Positions 26,077 through 34,420 are shown, counted from the stretch's first letter. The stretch: DNA of 64,000 nt from Streptomyces sp. NBC_01445 (GCF_035918235.1 NZ_CP109486.1:496001-560000); one strand, 5' to 3'. Notes: a model not told the origin generated them from the letters alone. Translations and numbers: made by a program.

Positions 26077-26102
26077 AAGCCAACTGTAGTAGGGTGATTG
26101 TC

Positions 26103-27422
26103 ATGGGCGAACTCGTGTGGGAGAAGCGGCAGTTGGGGCATCGCGCCCGGCTGGCGCTGACGCCTGCACAGGTCCGGCTCATGGATGACCAGGCGCACGC
26201 GGCACGCGCGATGTGGAATCAGCTCCACGACCTGTGGCGGATGACGCCGAAGTGTCAGCGCGCTCTGACGCGCATGGATCAGGCGTTGCGGCAGGCCCGC
26301 AAGGAGATCGACTGGTACGCGGTGCTGCCCGCGCAGGCCGCGCAGGCGGTCCTCAAGACGTACTTCCAGGCGTGGCGGAACTGCTGGGACGGGCGTGCGG
26401 ACGAGCCGAACTTCAAGGCCCGCTTCCGCACGGCATTGTCGGTGGACATCCCGCAGGGCCGGGATTTGCAGATCAAGCGGGTGCACCGCCGGTGGGGCCT
26501 GGTCAACATCCCCAAGGTGGGCCGTGTCTGCTTCCGCTGGACCAAGGACCTCCCGGTCGGCAAGCACGCCAACAAGGAGAACCGGATCACCGGGGCACGG
26601 CTGGTCAAAGACGGACTCGGCTGGCACATCGCCTTCCGCGTCCAGACTCTTGAGGTCAAGCCCGAACCGCACACCGGACTGGAGGTCGGCATCGACGCCG
26701 GGGTGAACCTGCCCCTCGCGCTGTCCGACGGCAGCCACCAAGACCACGGACGGCCGCCCCGGCTCCCGGACGGCACCGCCGACCGGGACAAGTGGCTGAA
26801 CCCGGACGAGAAAGCCAGACTGCTTCGCCTGGAACAGCGGGCCGCGCACCGCAAGTCCTTCCGCAAGCCGAAAGAGCGCAGCTCGAACCGGCTACACCGC
26901 ACCTACGACCAGATCAAGCAGCTCCGCGCAAGAGCCACGCGCCGAGCCATTGACTGGCAGCACCAGGCCACCACCGCTATCGCCGAGCAGTACGGCACGG
27001 TCGTGGTGGAACAGCTCAACATCACGAACATGGTCAAGTCCGCCAAGGGCACTACCGACCAGCCGGGGAAGAACGTCGCGCAGAAGTCCGGTCTGAACCG
27101 CTCCATCAGCCAGGAGGCATGGGGTCGCACCGTGACGATGCTGACGTACAAAACTGCCCGCAACGGCGGCACCCTCGCCAAGGTTCCCGCCCCGAACACC
27201 TCCCTGCGCTGCTCCGCCTGCGGTTTCATCACGCCCGGCAGCCGGGAAGACCAGGCCACGTTCGTATGCAAGAACCCCGACTGCGGATGGTCCGGCAACG
27301 CCGACTGGAACGCAGCCCGGAACATCTTGCACCTGTACCGGATGGGCCACGCGCTCGTCCCGGCTGCCGGGAGGGCAGTCGTCAGGCGCACCCGTGGCGC
27401 CAAGCCCGCCGCCGCAAGGTAG
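26103..27422 (+). CDS. tnpB: TnpB RNA-guided nuclease (IS605-type)
   Basis: The 439-residue protein has RuvC motifs GIDAGVNLPLALSDG (Asp198), VVVEQLNITNM (Glu) and SGNADWNAARN (Asp), plus the zinc finger CSACGF...CKNPDCGW. All catalytic residues are present. GTG 26094 is an alternative start three codons upstream; ATG 26103 follows GTAGGG. Its 3' end and the right-end hairpin should form its guide RNA. Confidence 0.93.
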   Translation: MGELVWEKRQLGHRARLALTPAQVRLMDDQAHAARAMWNQLHDLWRMTPKCQRALTRMDQALRQARKEIDWYAVLPAQAAQAVLKTYFQAWRNCWDGRADEPNFKARFRTALSVDIPQGRDLQIKRVHRRWGLVNIPKVGRVCFRWTKDLPVGKHANKENRITGARLVKDGLGWHIAFRVQTLEVKPEPHTGLEVGIDAGVNLPLALSDGSHQDHGRPPRLPDGTADRDKWLNPDEKARLLRLEQRAAHRKSFRKPKERSSNRLHRTYDQIKQLRARATRRAIDWQHQATTAIAEQYGTVVVEQLNITNMVKSAKGTTDQPGKNVAQKSGLNRSISQEAWGRTVTMLTYKTARNGGTLAKVPAPNTSLRCSACGFITPGSREDQATFVCKNPDCGWSGNADWNAARNILHLYRMGHALVPAAGRAVVRRTRGAKPAAAR

Positions 27423-27488
27423 GCAGGAATCTCCTTCCTGAGCTTGCGAAGGGAGGAGAGCACTTCAAAAGGACTGAGCGTCGCGTAG
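27350..27488 (+). ncRNA. Predicted omega (reRNA) guide RNA of the IS605 TnpB
   Basis: Known TnpB guide RNAs span the 3' end of tnpB and the right-end hairpin and use flanking DNA as guide. Here the hairpin (27431-27460) is followed by TTCAA, then the first 20 flanking bases 27469-27488 would be the guide. The 5' limit is arbitrary. Confidence 0.4.
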
Positions 27489-27524
27489 TGCGCTCGCCGC
27501 GGCACCCCCACATCCTTGTCGGGC

Positions 27525-27911
27525 CTACGAGTTGAGGTCCATTACCGGCGCACCGAGGCCCTCGTAGTCCGAGGGGGCGATGGTGGCGACAAGCGCACCG
27601 TCGGGACGGTCCAGGGTAGGACGTGCGGCGTGCACTGCGGCTGCCACGCCGAACGGGACGTTGCGGCGGTGCAGGTCGGCGATGGCGTGGGCGGCCTCGT
27701 AGTCGGTGTCCAAGGTGTGCAGCACGTCGAGGATGCCGAGGTAGTCGACGATCCCGGTCCGTTCCCGCTCTGCTTCCAGCGCGGACACGATCGGCACCCA
27801 CAGCCGCACGGTGGGATCACCGGCTGCGACATGAACGAGCCCGGAGACCTGCTTGTGTCCGCCCAGGGCGAGGAGGGTGGCACTGTCCAGGATGTAGTGC
27901 TCGACGATCAC
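27525..27911 (-). CDS. PIN-domain toxin-like protein
   Basis: The 128-residue protein has a PIN-like layout: YILDSATLLALGG (first acidic residue), ALEAERERTG, and later DTDYEAAHAIADLHRRN with GALVATIAPSDYEGLG. Start GTG 27911 overlaps the antitoxin stop as GTGA, the usual coupled order antitoxin-toxin. Some PIN acidic residues are weak, so nuclease activity is likely rather than certain. Confidence 0.7.
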   Translation of the reverse strand: MIVEHYILDSATLLALGGHKQVSGLVHVAAGDPTVRLWVPIVSALEAERERTGIVDYLGILDVLHTLDTDYEAAHAIADLHRRNVPFGVAAAVHAARPTLDRPDGALVATIAPSDYEGLGAPVMDLNS

Positions 27912-28180
27912 GCTGCCTTGCCCCGCACCCGCGACTGGTGGGCGGCCTGCGCCTGACGCATTCGCCCACGCAGCGCACCGGCATCATCCTCGCTGACCCG
28001 ATGGCCGAACTCCGAGACCAGGAATGCGTCCGTGCGCTCGGCCCGTTCCTGCAGCTGCGCGGGCGTGAGCGCAGTCGCGGCGAACTCCTCAATCAACGCC
28101 CGCATCGACATGTTGCGGGCCTCGGCCAAGGCCGCAAGCTTGTCCCGAGTCTCGGCACCGATCTTGATCGTCGTATCCAT
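27908..28180 (-). CDS. Antitoxin of the PIN module (ribbon-helix-helix type)
   Basis: The 90-residue protein begins MDTTIKIGAETRDKLAALAE, a ribbon-helix-helix strand and helix, followed by a helical toxin-binding tail (RMRQAQAAHQSRVRG). ATG 28180 was chosen; upstream extension enters an unrelated regulator relic. A TATACT -10-like hexamer (minus strand, near 28190) precedes it and is likely autoregulated. Confidence 0.78.
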   Translation of the reverse strand: MDTTIKIGAETRDKLAALAEARNMSMRALIEEFAATALTPAQLQERAERTDAFLVSEFGHRVSEDDAGALRGRMRQAQAAHQSRVRGKAA

Positions 28181-28254
28181 ACCGCGAGTATACCGGAGTG
28201 AATACCTCGGGGCTGGCGTGCTTCGACTCTCGGCGTGCGACGGGGCCAAGCCAC

Positions 28255-28500
28255 GATCCGTAGGAGAGGAATGAGTTCGGCAGGCGACGGTGCGCGGCCT
28301 CGAGCATGTCCAAGCGACGCACCGTGGCCACCTGCGCAATGACGAACGGCATGGCTGGTTCGCGCCCTTGCTCGATCTTGCTGATGATCGACACGGAGAG
28401 TCCGGCCAAGTCGGCGAGCTGGGCCTGCGTCAGATGACGGGCGCGCCGCAGACGCGCTATGCGCACACCGGTGTGGTCTTGGGAATGAGCATGCACACTG
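28255..28500 (-). pseudogene. XRE-family regulator fragment
   Basis: The minus-strand frame reads GVRIARLRRARHLTQAQLAD then LAGLSVSIISKIEQGREPAM, a textbook XRE helix-turn-helix. After PFVIAQVATVRRLDML the expected C-terminal domain is missing and the frame runs out of phase into the TA promoter. It is a truncated relic. Confidence 0.55.
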
Positions 28501-28561
28501 GGCTCCGTTCTGGCTCGACGCCAGAACCGCACCTGCGGACCGGCTACCCAAGTACGTGAAC

Positions 28562-28604
28562 CGGACTGGTGCGCACGGCAGGTGACTCCGTTCACACCAG
28601 TCCG
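28562..28604. terminator. Hairpin downstream of the relE-type gene
   Basis: CGGACTGGTG pairs with CACCAGTCCG across a 23-base loop, ten bases past the toxin stop on the minus strand. Confidence 0.5.
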
Positions 28605-28613
28605 CGTTGGTGC

Positions 28614-28862
28614 TTATGCCGTGAATCCGACGTGCTCGATGTGGAGGGCGCCGTTCGCGTCGTCGATGCGGTAGAGGAGACGCCGGCGGCCGACGCGCAG
28701 ACGGCGGTGGCTGGTCCCCCACGGAGTGCTGCCCGCCGCTTTCGGGTCCTCGGCGAGCATGTCGCTTGCCGCGAACACCTCATCAAGCGTGTCGGGGCGT
28801 CCCTCCAGGAAACGCACCGTGGCGTCGACTGCAGACGGCTCCCAGGTGACAGTCCAGCTCAC
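28614..28862 (-). CDS. RelE/YoeB-like mRNA interferase toxin
   Basis: The 82-residue protein (WTVTWEPSAVDATVRFLEGR, HRRLRVGRRRLLYRIDD, LHIEHVGFTA) has the RelE-fold pattern with clustered arginines before a RRRLLYRID strand, as expected for ribosome-dependent mRNA cleavage. Start GTG 28862 overlaps the antitoxin TGA as GTGA. Confidence 0.85.
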   Translation of the reverse strand: MSWTVTWEPSAVDATVRFLEGRPDTLDEVFAASDMLAEDPKAAGSTPWGTSHRRLRVGRRRLLYRIDDANGALHIEHVGFTA

Positions 28863-29128
28863 CGGGCGGCACCGCGCTCAGCGGCCTGCCAGAACAGAGC
28901 GCGGGCATCGGTGTCGGCGACAGGTGCGAGCTGCGCCCCGAGCGCGCGGTCGCGTTCGAGGCGGGCCACGGCCAGGGCGTCCTCCATGTCTTCCAGCTCG
29001 GCCGGGGAAATGAGGACGGCAGCGGGCTGGCCGCGGTCGGTGAGGATCACACGTTCGTGCTGGGCAGCGCGGCGGACGAGCTCTCCGAGCTGGCCCCGCG
29101 CCTCAGTGATCGGATATGAAGCCGTCAT
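28859..29128 (-). CDS. Phd/YefM-family antitoxin
   Basis: The 89-residue protein begins MTASYPITEARGQLGELVRR then AAQHERVILTDRGQPAAVLI, the Phd/YefM DNA-binding fold, followed by an acidic helical tail that would wrap the toxin. It is translationally coupled to the RelE-like gene. TAGTG-CA-CACTA at 29145-29156 upstream is a candidate autoregulatory operator. Confidence 0.9.
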   Translation of the reverse strand: MTASYPITEARGQLGELVRRAAQHERVILTDRGQPAAVLISPAELEDMEDALAVARLERDRALGAQLAPVADTDARALFWQAAERGAAR

Positions 29129-29144
29129 GCATCTACATTACACC

Positions 29145-29156
29145 TAGTGCACACTA
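29145..29156. promoter_or_regulatory. Candidate TA operator
   Basis: TAGTG-CA-CACTA dyad 17 bp upstream of the antitoxin ATG. Confidence 0.4.
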
Positions 29157-29487
29157 TGTGAGGGTGGCTCCGCACCGCCGGCCACGCCCGGATCATGCAC
29201 AGACACCCTCCCGAACGGGCCGCTTGCGGGCTCCGCCGCGGGGCGCACGTAGACCTTCCGAGGCCGGCGGAGCCCTACAACCCGGCGGCCTGCCTCCTGG
29301 ACCCCCTCATCCGTCGCCCCTTTCTCGCGGGCTCGGAAAGCCAAACACGAACCCGTGAGACCTACCGGCGGACTACTTGCGCCCCTGTGTCCCGCTCGAC
29401 CTTCGCCGTTTTCGCAAGGTCGCCCGGGTGGGTGGGACTGCTGGCGTTCGGCTCCTGGATGCTGGGCATGGGCCGTAGGGTGCGGCT
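29157..29487. other. Intergenic, nothing recognised
   Basis: No frame has convincing coding character and no strong hairpin or repeat was noticed. Confidence 0.4.
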
Positions 29488-30237
29488 GTGGATGAGTTGC
29501 TTGTTGCGCGGGTGCGGCTCCTTGATCAGCAGGGTCGGTCGGTGAAAGCGATCGCCAGGGCGCTGAGGATGAGTGCCGGAGACGTTGTCGAGGTGCTGAA
29601 TGACGCGGTCGCGGCCTCGGGGCCGGGTCGCGGCGAGCCTCGATGCTGGGTGAACGCCGGCTGGAGCCGCAGTGTGGATCTTGAGAGTGCGCCGCAGTGG
29701 GCGGGCCTTGATCCCGGAGCTTGCGACGCGGAGGAAGTGCGCGGCCTGGTCGCGGTACTCGTCGCCGCGGACAGCACGCGCTCCACGAAGGCGCAGGTCG
29801 GGGGGTTCCTGCTGGACGTGTGGTGTCTGGGGGTGAAGAACGCGCTCGCCCCGGAGCCGATGAGTGAGAGTCGGCTGGCCGGGCACCGGGGGCTCTACTT
29901 CAGCGCCTACGAGGGGCATGTGCAGGTTCCGGCCGACCTCGCCCGCGCTCTGGTGTTCGGGGCCGCCGCCTACGCGCGCGGCTTCGGGTTCGAACCCGAG
30001 GGGGGGCTCGCTGAGGAGTTCACGGAGGCCGCCGCGCTGCTCGGCGAACCTGCGGACCCCGGCCCGATCGGCTTTGGCCGGGACGGCAAGCCCTTCTTCG
30101 TCAACGGCCCCTATGACGATCCCGAGGCGGTGCTGCGGACGCTGCGGCGCGCGGTCGGCGACGACGGATTCCACTTCGAGGTCGCCTTTCCCGAGCAGCC
30201 GTCGCGGGGGCGTCGCTTGTTCGGGCCGCGCTGGTAG
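29488..30237 (+). CDS. Helix-turn-helix hypothetical protein of a conserved actinomycete family
   Basis: The 249-residue protein opens with an HTH-like stretch (DQQGRSVKAIARALRMSAGD). It continues with STKAQVGGFLLDVWCLGVKN, VFGAAAYARGFGFEPEGG, and a C-terminal FGRDGKPFFVNGPYDDPEAV then LRTLRRAVGD motif that I associate with a conserved but uncharacterised Streptomyces family. Function is unknown. GTG 29488 has only a weak ribosome site. Confidence 0.7.
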   Translation: MDELLVARVRLLDQQGRSVKAIARALRMSAGDVVEVLNDAVAASGPGRGEPRCWVNAGWSRSVDLESAPQWAGLDPGACDAEEVRGLVAVLVAADSTRSTKAQVGGFLLDVWCLGVKNALAPEPMSESRLAGHRGLYFSAYEGHVQVPADLARALVFGAAAYARGFGFEPEGGLAEEFTEAAALLGEPADPGPIGFGRDGKPFFVNGPYDDPEAVLRTLRRAVGDDGFHFEVAFPEQPSRGRRLFGPRW

Positions 30238-30439
30238 CGGTCGGTGCGCGGGAGCCGAACAGCGGTTCCCACCCGGGCGGGTGACGGGCCTGCTGTTCAC
30301 GCCCGTGGGGGGGCCGAAGCGATGGCAGCATCGGCGTTGTGGCGACCGCACCCGGGGAGGGGAAGCCATGCCCGCGAGTCCGATGCTGCCGGCGTCGCTG
30401 CTGGCGGTGCCGGGGAAGCTGCGCGTGTTCACCGCGCCG

Positions 30440-30556
30440 GGGCTGCTGCTGTCCGTACTGCGGACGTTGCTGCTATCCGTACTGCGGAGGTTGCTGCTGT
30501 CCGTACTGCGGAGGTTGCTGCTGTCCGTACTGCGGAGGTTGCTGCTGTCCGTACTG
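30440..30556. repeat. 24-bp tandem repeats encoding YGQQQPPQ
   Basis: About five copies of a 24-base unit (minus-strand coding TACGGACAGCAGCAACCTCC) form the tail of the membrane protein. One copy has CTG to CTA on the plus strand, creating the TAG stop at 30473-30475; repeats continue beyond it. Confidence 0.8.
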
Positions 30557-31210
30557 CTGGTGCTGCGGTGCGCCGTGCGGGGGCTGGGCCTGGCCGCCGT
30601 ACCCGGGCGCCTGCTGTGCGTACTGGTGCAGTGACTGGCCCACCTGCGGCTGGGAGCCCGGCGGCAGGTGGAAGACCTGGCCGGGGGCGGGCTCGTGGCG
30701 TACGAAGCCCGCAGCCTGGAGGTACGCGCCGGCCTTCTTGTGGCGCAGGAAGTTGATCCATATGCCGACGCCGGCCAGGACGGCCATGCCGCACCCATAG
30801 CCGAGGGCGAGGCCTGGAGAGCTGCCCAGGAAGGTGAGCGAGCGCAGGAACGCCAGGAGAACGATCACCCCGATGACCGGCAGCCGCTTCAGCAGCGCGG
30901 CCTTGCTGCTCAGGTCGAACAGCACGCGCTTCTTGTTGAGTTCCAACGTCTGCGGCGGGATCCCGGGCATCTGCGGCGCGTACGGCCAGCACTGCGCGGC
31001 GCGTGCCTGCGCCTGCGGGCTCGGGTCGGGGGTGAAGAGCAGTTTGATGGAGAAGATCTCCTGCCGGGCTCCGGCGTACTGATAGCCGAAGAGCTCGGCG
31101 GTGGACACCAGCGTCGCGAGCCGCTTCATCATCGACATCTTGGTCGTGAACTCGAACGGCATGCCTCTGCGCATGTGGTCGAACAACTGGACCGTCTGGC
31201 GATCTGCCAT
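30473..31210 (-). CDS. Membrane protein with Gln/Pro/Tyr-rich repeat tail
   Basis: The 245-residue protein has a soluble N-terminal half (MADRQTVQLFDHMRRGMPFE), two hydrophobic segments near residues 115-160 (LPVIGVIVLLAFLRSLTFLG and GYGCGMAVLAGVGIWINFL) and a C-terminal tail of YGQQQPPQ repeats. ATG 31210 has GGAAG upstream. The stop is a CAG-to-TAG change inside the repeat array, so the protein is probably slightly shorter than its ancestor. Function unknown. Confidence 0.75.
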   Translation of the reverse strand: MADRQTVQLFDHMRRGMPFEFTTKMSMMKRLATLVSTAELFGYQYAGARQEIFSIKLLFTPDPSPQAQARAAQCWPYAPQMPGIPPQTLELNKKRVLFDLSSKAALLKRLPVIGVIVLLAFLRSLTFLGSSPGLALGYGCGMAVLAGVGIWINFLRHKKAGAYLQAAGFVRHEPAPGQVFHLPPGSQPQVGQSLHQYAQQAPGYGGQAQPPHGAPQHQQYGQQQPPQYGQQQPPQYGQQQPPQYG

Positions 31211-31310
31211 GCGTCTTCCGTCCCCGTCTTGGCGCGCCCGGCAATGCCGCACGCCGCCGCTGTGGCAAACATTCAGGAGGGGCAGCTTAGCCAGCCATGC
31301 TGTCCAGGCC

Positions 31311-31660
31311 ACCCCCTCCCCTTCTGGAAGGGTCAACTTGACCCGGCCCTGAAGGGCCGGGCTTGGAGGTAGCGTCCAACTGGCTGCTGGGTGGGCTCCT
31401 CCGTCCAGTCACCCTTATGGGGTGGCAGGGACGCGTGACTCACGCCCCGCAGTCCACACAGCCTCGCCCTTGCGGGCGATGTTGTGGGAAGCGTTTTGGT
31501 CTGCGTGGGCAACGACCCCGCAGTTCCGGCAGGTGAAGAGGGCCTGGCTTGCCCGGTTCTTCTTGTCGATGTGGCCGCACTCGCAGCACTGCTGCGAGGT
31601 GTAGGCGGGATCGACGAAGACCACGGGGACGCCGGCCCTGCGGGCGGCATAACGGGGCCT
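31311..31660 (-). mobile_element. IS605-type relic: TnpB C-terminus plus intact right-end hairpin
   Basis: Minus-strand residues RRAGVPVVFVDPAYTSQQCC then ECGHIDKKNRASQALFTCRN and CGVVAHADQNASHNIARKG are the TnpB zinc finger and last RuvC motif (31415-31660). Downstream, CCCGGCCC-TGAA-GGGCCGGG (31342-31361) and the following AGTTGAC match the right end of the element at 40.1 kb. The 5' part of tnpB and its start are gone. Confidence 0.65.
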
Positions 31661-32042
31661 GCCGTGAACCCCACGACCGGACTGCCGTAACCGCACCGTC
31701 CGCCACCGCCGGGTAGGCGTTGAGCGGCGCGGTGCTACGCACCGCGCCGGCAGCGCACCGCAGTTGGCATGACGCACCCTCGCCAAGGCAGAGCCAGTGC
31801 GTCGACGCGCGGCATCCACGCACCGGATCGCTCTGCCGTCGTGCCCGAGTTCACACGTCGTTGGGGATGCGACTGTGAGGTGGTGTGTGAACCTTTCCGA
31901 ACACGTTGCGAAGGGTTGGCGCCCAACCCGGCCGGTGTCGAGGACATGCCCGGCTGCATGGCTAGGTTCGATCGTCGAGACGTACGTGCGATGACGCACG
32001 AGTCATCGGCGTGCAGCCGCAACAGGGAAGAGGGCGGCCAGG
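31661..32042. other. No intact gene
   Basis: This is probably degraded sequence from the same IS relic. The open frames on both strands have no recognisable motif. Confidence 0.3.
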
Positions 32043-32492
32043 GTGAGTCCTGACAGTGACAGACAACTCGAGGGCATCACACCGGGGTTCGTCACCCTAT
32101 CCGGCGGCGAACGCGAACGGTGCGACATCATGCTCAGGTACTCCACCGACGACCCGCTCGTCGTCGGCCTGATCGTGTCCCGGCCCGGGCACGGCAGCAC
32201 CGACTGGGTCATCTCGCGGGACCTGCTGTCCGCCGGCCTCACCGGTACAGCGGGCATAGGACACATCACCGTGGAACCCGTGGCCGAACAGAGCGCGCCG
32301 CTCAGGGTCCTGCTGCGAATCCGCAACAAGGTGGGCGAGGCCCGCATCCACATCGACCACCAGGCGCTGCTGCTCTACCTGCAGCGCAGCCACGCCATGA
32401 TGCCGTTCGGCAGCGAGGCACAGACGAGACAGGCCGACACGGAACTCGACCAACTCCTCGACGAGGATCAGGACCCGCCCGTCGCGCGGTAA
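32043..32492 (+). CDS. SsgA-family sporulation/cell-division protein
   Basis: The 149-residue protein has the SsgA-like profile: an early beta region with CDIMLRYSTDDPLVVGLIVS, then TDWVISRDLLSAGL (the F/W-x-x-x-R-D-L-L motif), VLLRIRNKVGEARIHIDHQA and a C-terminal FLxRT-like LLYLQRSHAMMPFG. SsgA-like proteins occur only in sporulating actinomycetes and steer septation and peptidoglycan events. GTG 32043 follows GAGG. Which SALP subgroup it belongs to cannot be read here. Confidence 0.85.
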   Translation: MSPDSDRQLEGITPGFVTLSGGERERCDIMLRYSTDDPLVVGLIVSRPGHGSTDWVISRDLLSAGLTGTAGIGHITVEPVAEQSAPLRVLLRIRNKVGEARIHIDHQALLLYLQRSHAMMPFGSEAQTRQADTELDQLLDEDQDPPVAR

Positions 32493-32642
32493 CCGAACCG
32501 CCTCAACCTTCACGCCGACCGACAGCACCGCCACGACCGCGATCACCAGAAACAGCAAACCCTCCAAACGGAGCGCACCGGGGACGAATCATTTTCAGGC
32601 AACTATCCCCAGAGCCCACTCGTCCGACAACCGTCACGCAGC

Positions 32643-32753
32643 ATGCTGCCCACGGAACGTGAACCACGACTCGTGAACGCCGAAACCCGCCGCGACAAAC
32701 TCACCCCCGAACAACGCGCCGCGCTCGCGGAGCTCGGCATGGAATGGGCGTAG
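32643..32753 (+). pseudogene. Helicase-associated domain protein, C-terminal fragment
   Basis: Thirty-six residues (LVNAETRRDKLTPEQRAAL then AELGMEWA and stop) match the repeating unit that ends actinomycete helicase-associated proteins. Nothing upstream continues the domain. Confidence 0.5.
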
Positions 32754-32819
32754 GCGCGCCTGCTGGCCGCTGGAGCCGGCCGGAGACACCAACGCACAGC
32801 CAGACACGGGGCGCACGAC

Positions 32820-33052
32820 CCGGGATCTCGTGCTGTCGCCGTCAGTGCTCCAGCGCGGGAAGGCCGACTCGACCGTGTCGGTGAGGGCGCTGTCGGCCTC
32901 GATGACGGTCTCGATGCCGTCCGAGCCCGCGTCGAGCACGTCTTCGCCCGGATGAAGACCTGGGCTCCTCCGCAACAGCCGCCTCAAAGGCGACGGAGTC
33001 CGCCATGCCATGCTCGGCATCGCCCGATGCACAACCTCGCCCTCGCCGGATA
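32820..33052 (+). pseudogene. IS5-family transposase, C-terminal fragment with two frameshifts
   Basis: VRARVEHVFARMKTW, then in another frame LLRNSRLKGDGVRHAMLGIA, then in a third MHNLALAG and stop, spell the well-known C-terminus of IS5-type transposases (glutamate region). Two single-base changes separate the blocks. The 5' half is absent. Confidence 0.7.
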
Positions 33053-33174
33053 GGTCAGCCGGCTGCCACACGACGGAGCACGCCCCAGGCGACTCGGAGA
33101 TCATCAACTTTGAAGACCCCCGCTACTGTTCCACAGAGCTCGCTGTGCTGGTCCGGCGAGGCGCAACTCAATCA

Positions 33175-33495
33175 TCAAGTTCGCAGGTAACGTGCCAGCA
33201 GCCGTTGAGCCATCTCGTGGTCATAAAAGGTGGCCATCTCGAGTGGCGTATCCGTACCAGGCGTAGTCAACTCCGGATCCGCTCCGTAGGCGAGCAAAAT
33301 CGCGGTCAGTGCCGAGTTCATCGGCTCCCTTGACTGCGCTGCGGAGTCTCCTTCGAGCTCAATGGCATGCGCTAGAAGGGTCTGACCGCAACAGACCTCG
33401 TTAGGGTCGACGCCTGCGTCGAGGAGCCTCGACAACTCCTCGAAATTGCTAGCTTCAACTGCCTGGTGCGCGGGCGTCCAGGGATTTTCAACCAT
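33175..33495 (-). CDS. Ankyrin-repeat protein
   Basis: The 106-residue protein has two ankyrin-type repeats: PAHQAVEASNFEELSRLLDA then GVDPNEVCCGQTLLAHAIE, and TAILLAYGADPELTTPGTDT then PLEMATFYDH. ATG 33495 has GAGGA four bases upstream and is better than TTG 33516. It is probably a small cytoplasmic binding protein; partner unknown. Confidence 0.82.
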   Translation of the reverse strand: MVENPWTPAHQAVEASNFEELSRLLDAGVDPNEVCCGQTLLAHAIELEGDSAAQSREPMNSALTAILLAYGADPELTTPGTDTPLEMATFYDHEMAQRLLARYLRT

Positions 33496-33701
33496 TACGT
33501 CCTCTACCGGATTCAACAGCCGCTCCCCAGTGATCTCAATAATTCGCGGAGGAGCGATGCGCGACGTTTACCTACCGGAAGTAAACCCGAGGCTTAGTAC
33601 TCCAGTCGTAGATCGTGATCTTCATGCCCGAGTGGCTCGCAGTAGGGTCCAGAGCGCGTGTTTCGAGGACGCGGCGGAAGTCGGCGTCGTGCTTGCCGCT
33701 T

Positions 33702-34316
33702 TCAGCGGATGCTGTCGGCCGGTGTCGAGCGAGTGTCCGTGCCCTGTCTGACCAGGACGACCAGTCGCTCTGCTTGAGTGGCGTCGGTGGTGGTCAAGGC
33801 GATCCCGTTGGCCAGGGCAAGTAGTTCCGATGCGTTGAGGTCGGCGCGGACAGCACCGGCGCTTTGCGCCCGAGTCAGCAGTGCGGACGCGGCTGTGTGC
33901 ATCGACTGGTGCCAGCGGTCGAACAGCGCCGATCGCTGACCGGTGCGGTCATCAGTGATCGACAGCGCCAGTTCCCGCTTGGCTGCCACGTGTGCGATGA
34001 AATCTTGAAGCCAGGCGAAGAGGGCGTCGCCGGGAGGATCCTCGGCCAGTAGGGACTGGCTCCGGGCGCAGAGCTCGGCCACTTCCTCGGAGTAGACGGC
34101 GATGATCAGTTCGCGACGCGTCGGGAAGTGCCGATACATGGTGGCGTTGCCGACGCCGGCCCGGCGGGCGATGTCGTCAAGCGGGGCGTCGACGCCGTGG
34201 TCGTGGAAGACGTCTCTGGCCGCGGCCACGAGCAGGTCGTAGTTGCGCTGGGCGTCCGCGCGACGACGACGCTGGGGTTCCGAACGCGGCGCAGGTCCGG
34301 CGCTTTGCGATGGCAT
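33702..34316 (-). CDS. TetR-family regulator (transposon passenger)
   Basis: The 204-residue protein has the HTH NYDLLVAAARDVFHDHGVDA then PLDDIARRAGVGNATMYRHF, and a C-terminal domain typical of Streptomyces TetR proteins (LLTRAQSAGAVRADLNASEL). ATG 34316 has AAGGAGGG four bases upstream. It is divergent from the SnoaL-like gene, with two CGGGGA/TCCCCG dyads between them. It lies entirely inside the IS701 ends. Confidence 0.9.
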   Translation of the reverse strand: MPSQSAGPAPRSEPQRRRRADAQRNYDLLVAAARDVFHDHGVDAPLDDIARRAGVGNATMYRHFPTRRELIIAVYSEEVAELCARSQSLLAEDPPGDALFAWLQDFIAHVAAKRELALSITDDRTGQRSALFDRWHQSMHTAASALLTRAQSAGAVRADLNASELLALANGIALTTTDATQAERLVVLVRQGTDTRSTPADSIR

Positions 34317-34332
34317 GACCCTCCTTGTTAAT

Positions 34333-34383
34333 CGGGGACTTCCCCGGTTACGGTAGCCGAACGCGGCAAACGGGGAGCTCCCC
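34333..34383. promoter_or_regulatory. Paired operators of the passenger TetR
   Basis: CGGGGA-CT-TCCCCG (34333-34346) and the perfect palindrome GGGGAGCTCCCC (34372-34383) lie 38 bp apart centre to centre in the divergent promoter region. Confidence 0.7.
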
Positions 34384-34420
34384 ACTTGCTGCCTCGTATT
34401 CCCACCAGAGGAGATGCCGC

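Larger units (their letters stand above)
25556..27468. mobile_element. IS200/IS605-family element with tnpA and tnpB
   Basis: Divergent tnpA and tnpB are bounded on the left by a hairpin CCGCCG-TTTA-CGGCGG (25567-25582) and on the right by CTCCTTCC/GGGAGGAG (27431-27460) ending in TTCAA (27464-27468). Ends of such elements are hairpins rather than terminal repeats, so the left boundary is approximate. Confidence 0.7.

Noticed and set aside
28504..28527. GTTCTGGC-TCGAC-GCCAGAAC as a third MITE end
   Set aside because: It is only a short hairpin; no further similarity to the 142-bp unit.
30440..30556. Regularly spaced repeats considered as a CRISPR array
   Set aside because: Units are contiguous 24-bp coding repeats without variable spacers.
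30368..30634. Plus-strand leucine-rich frame starting MPASPMLPASLLAVPG
   Set aside because: Its body is the antisense of the YGQQQPPQ repeats; the minus-strand membrane protein explains the DNA better.
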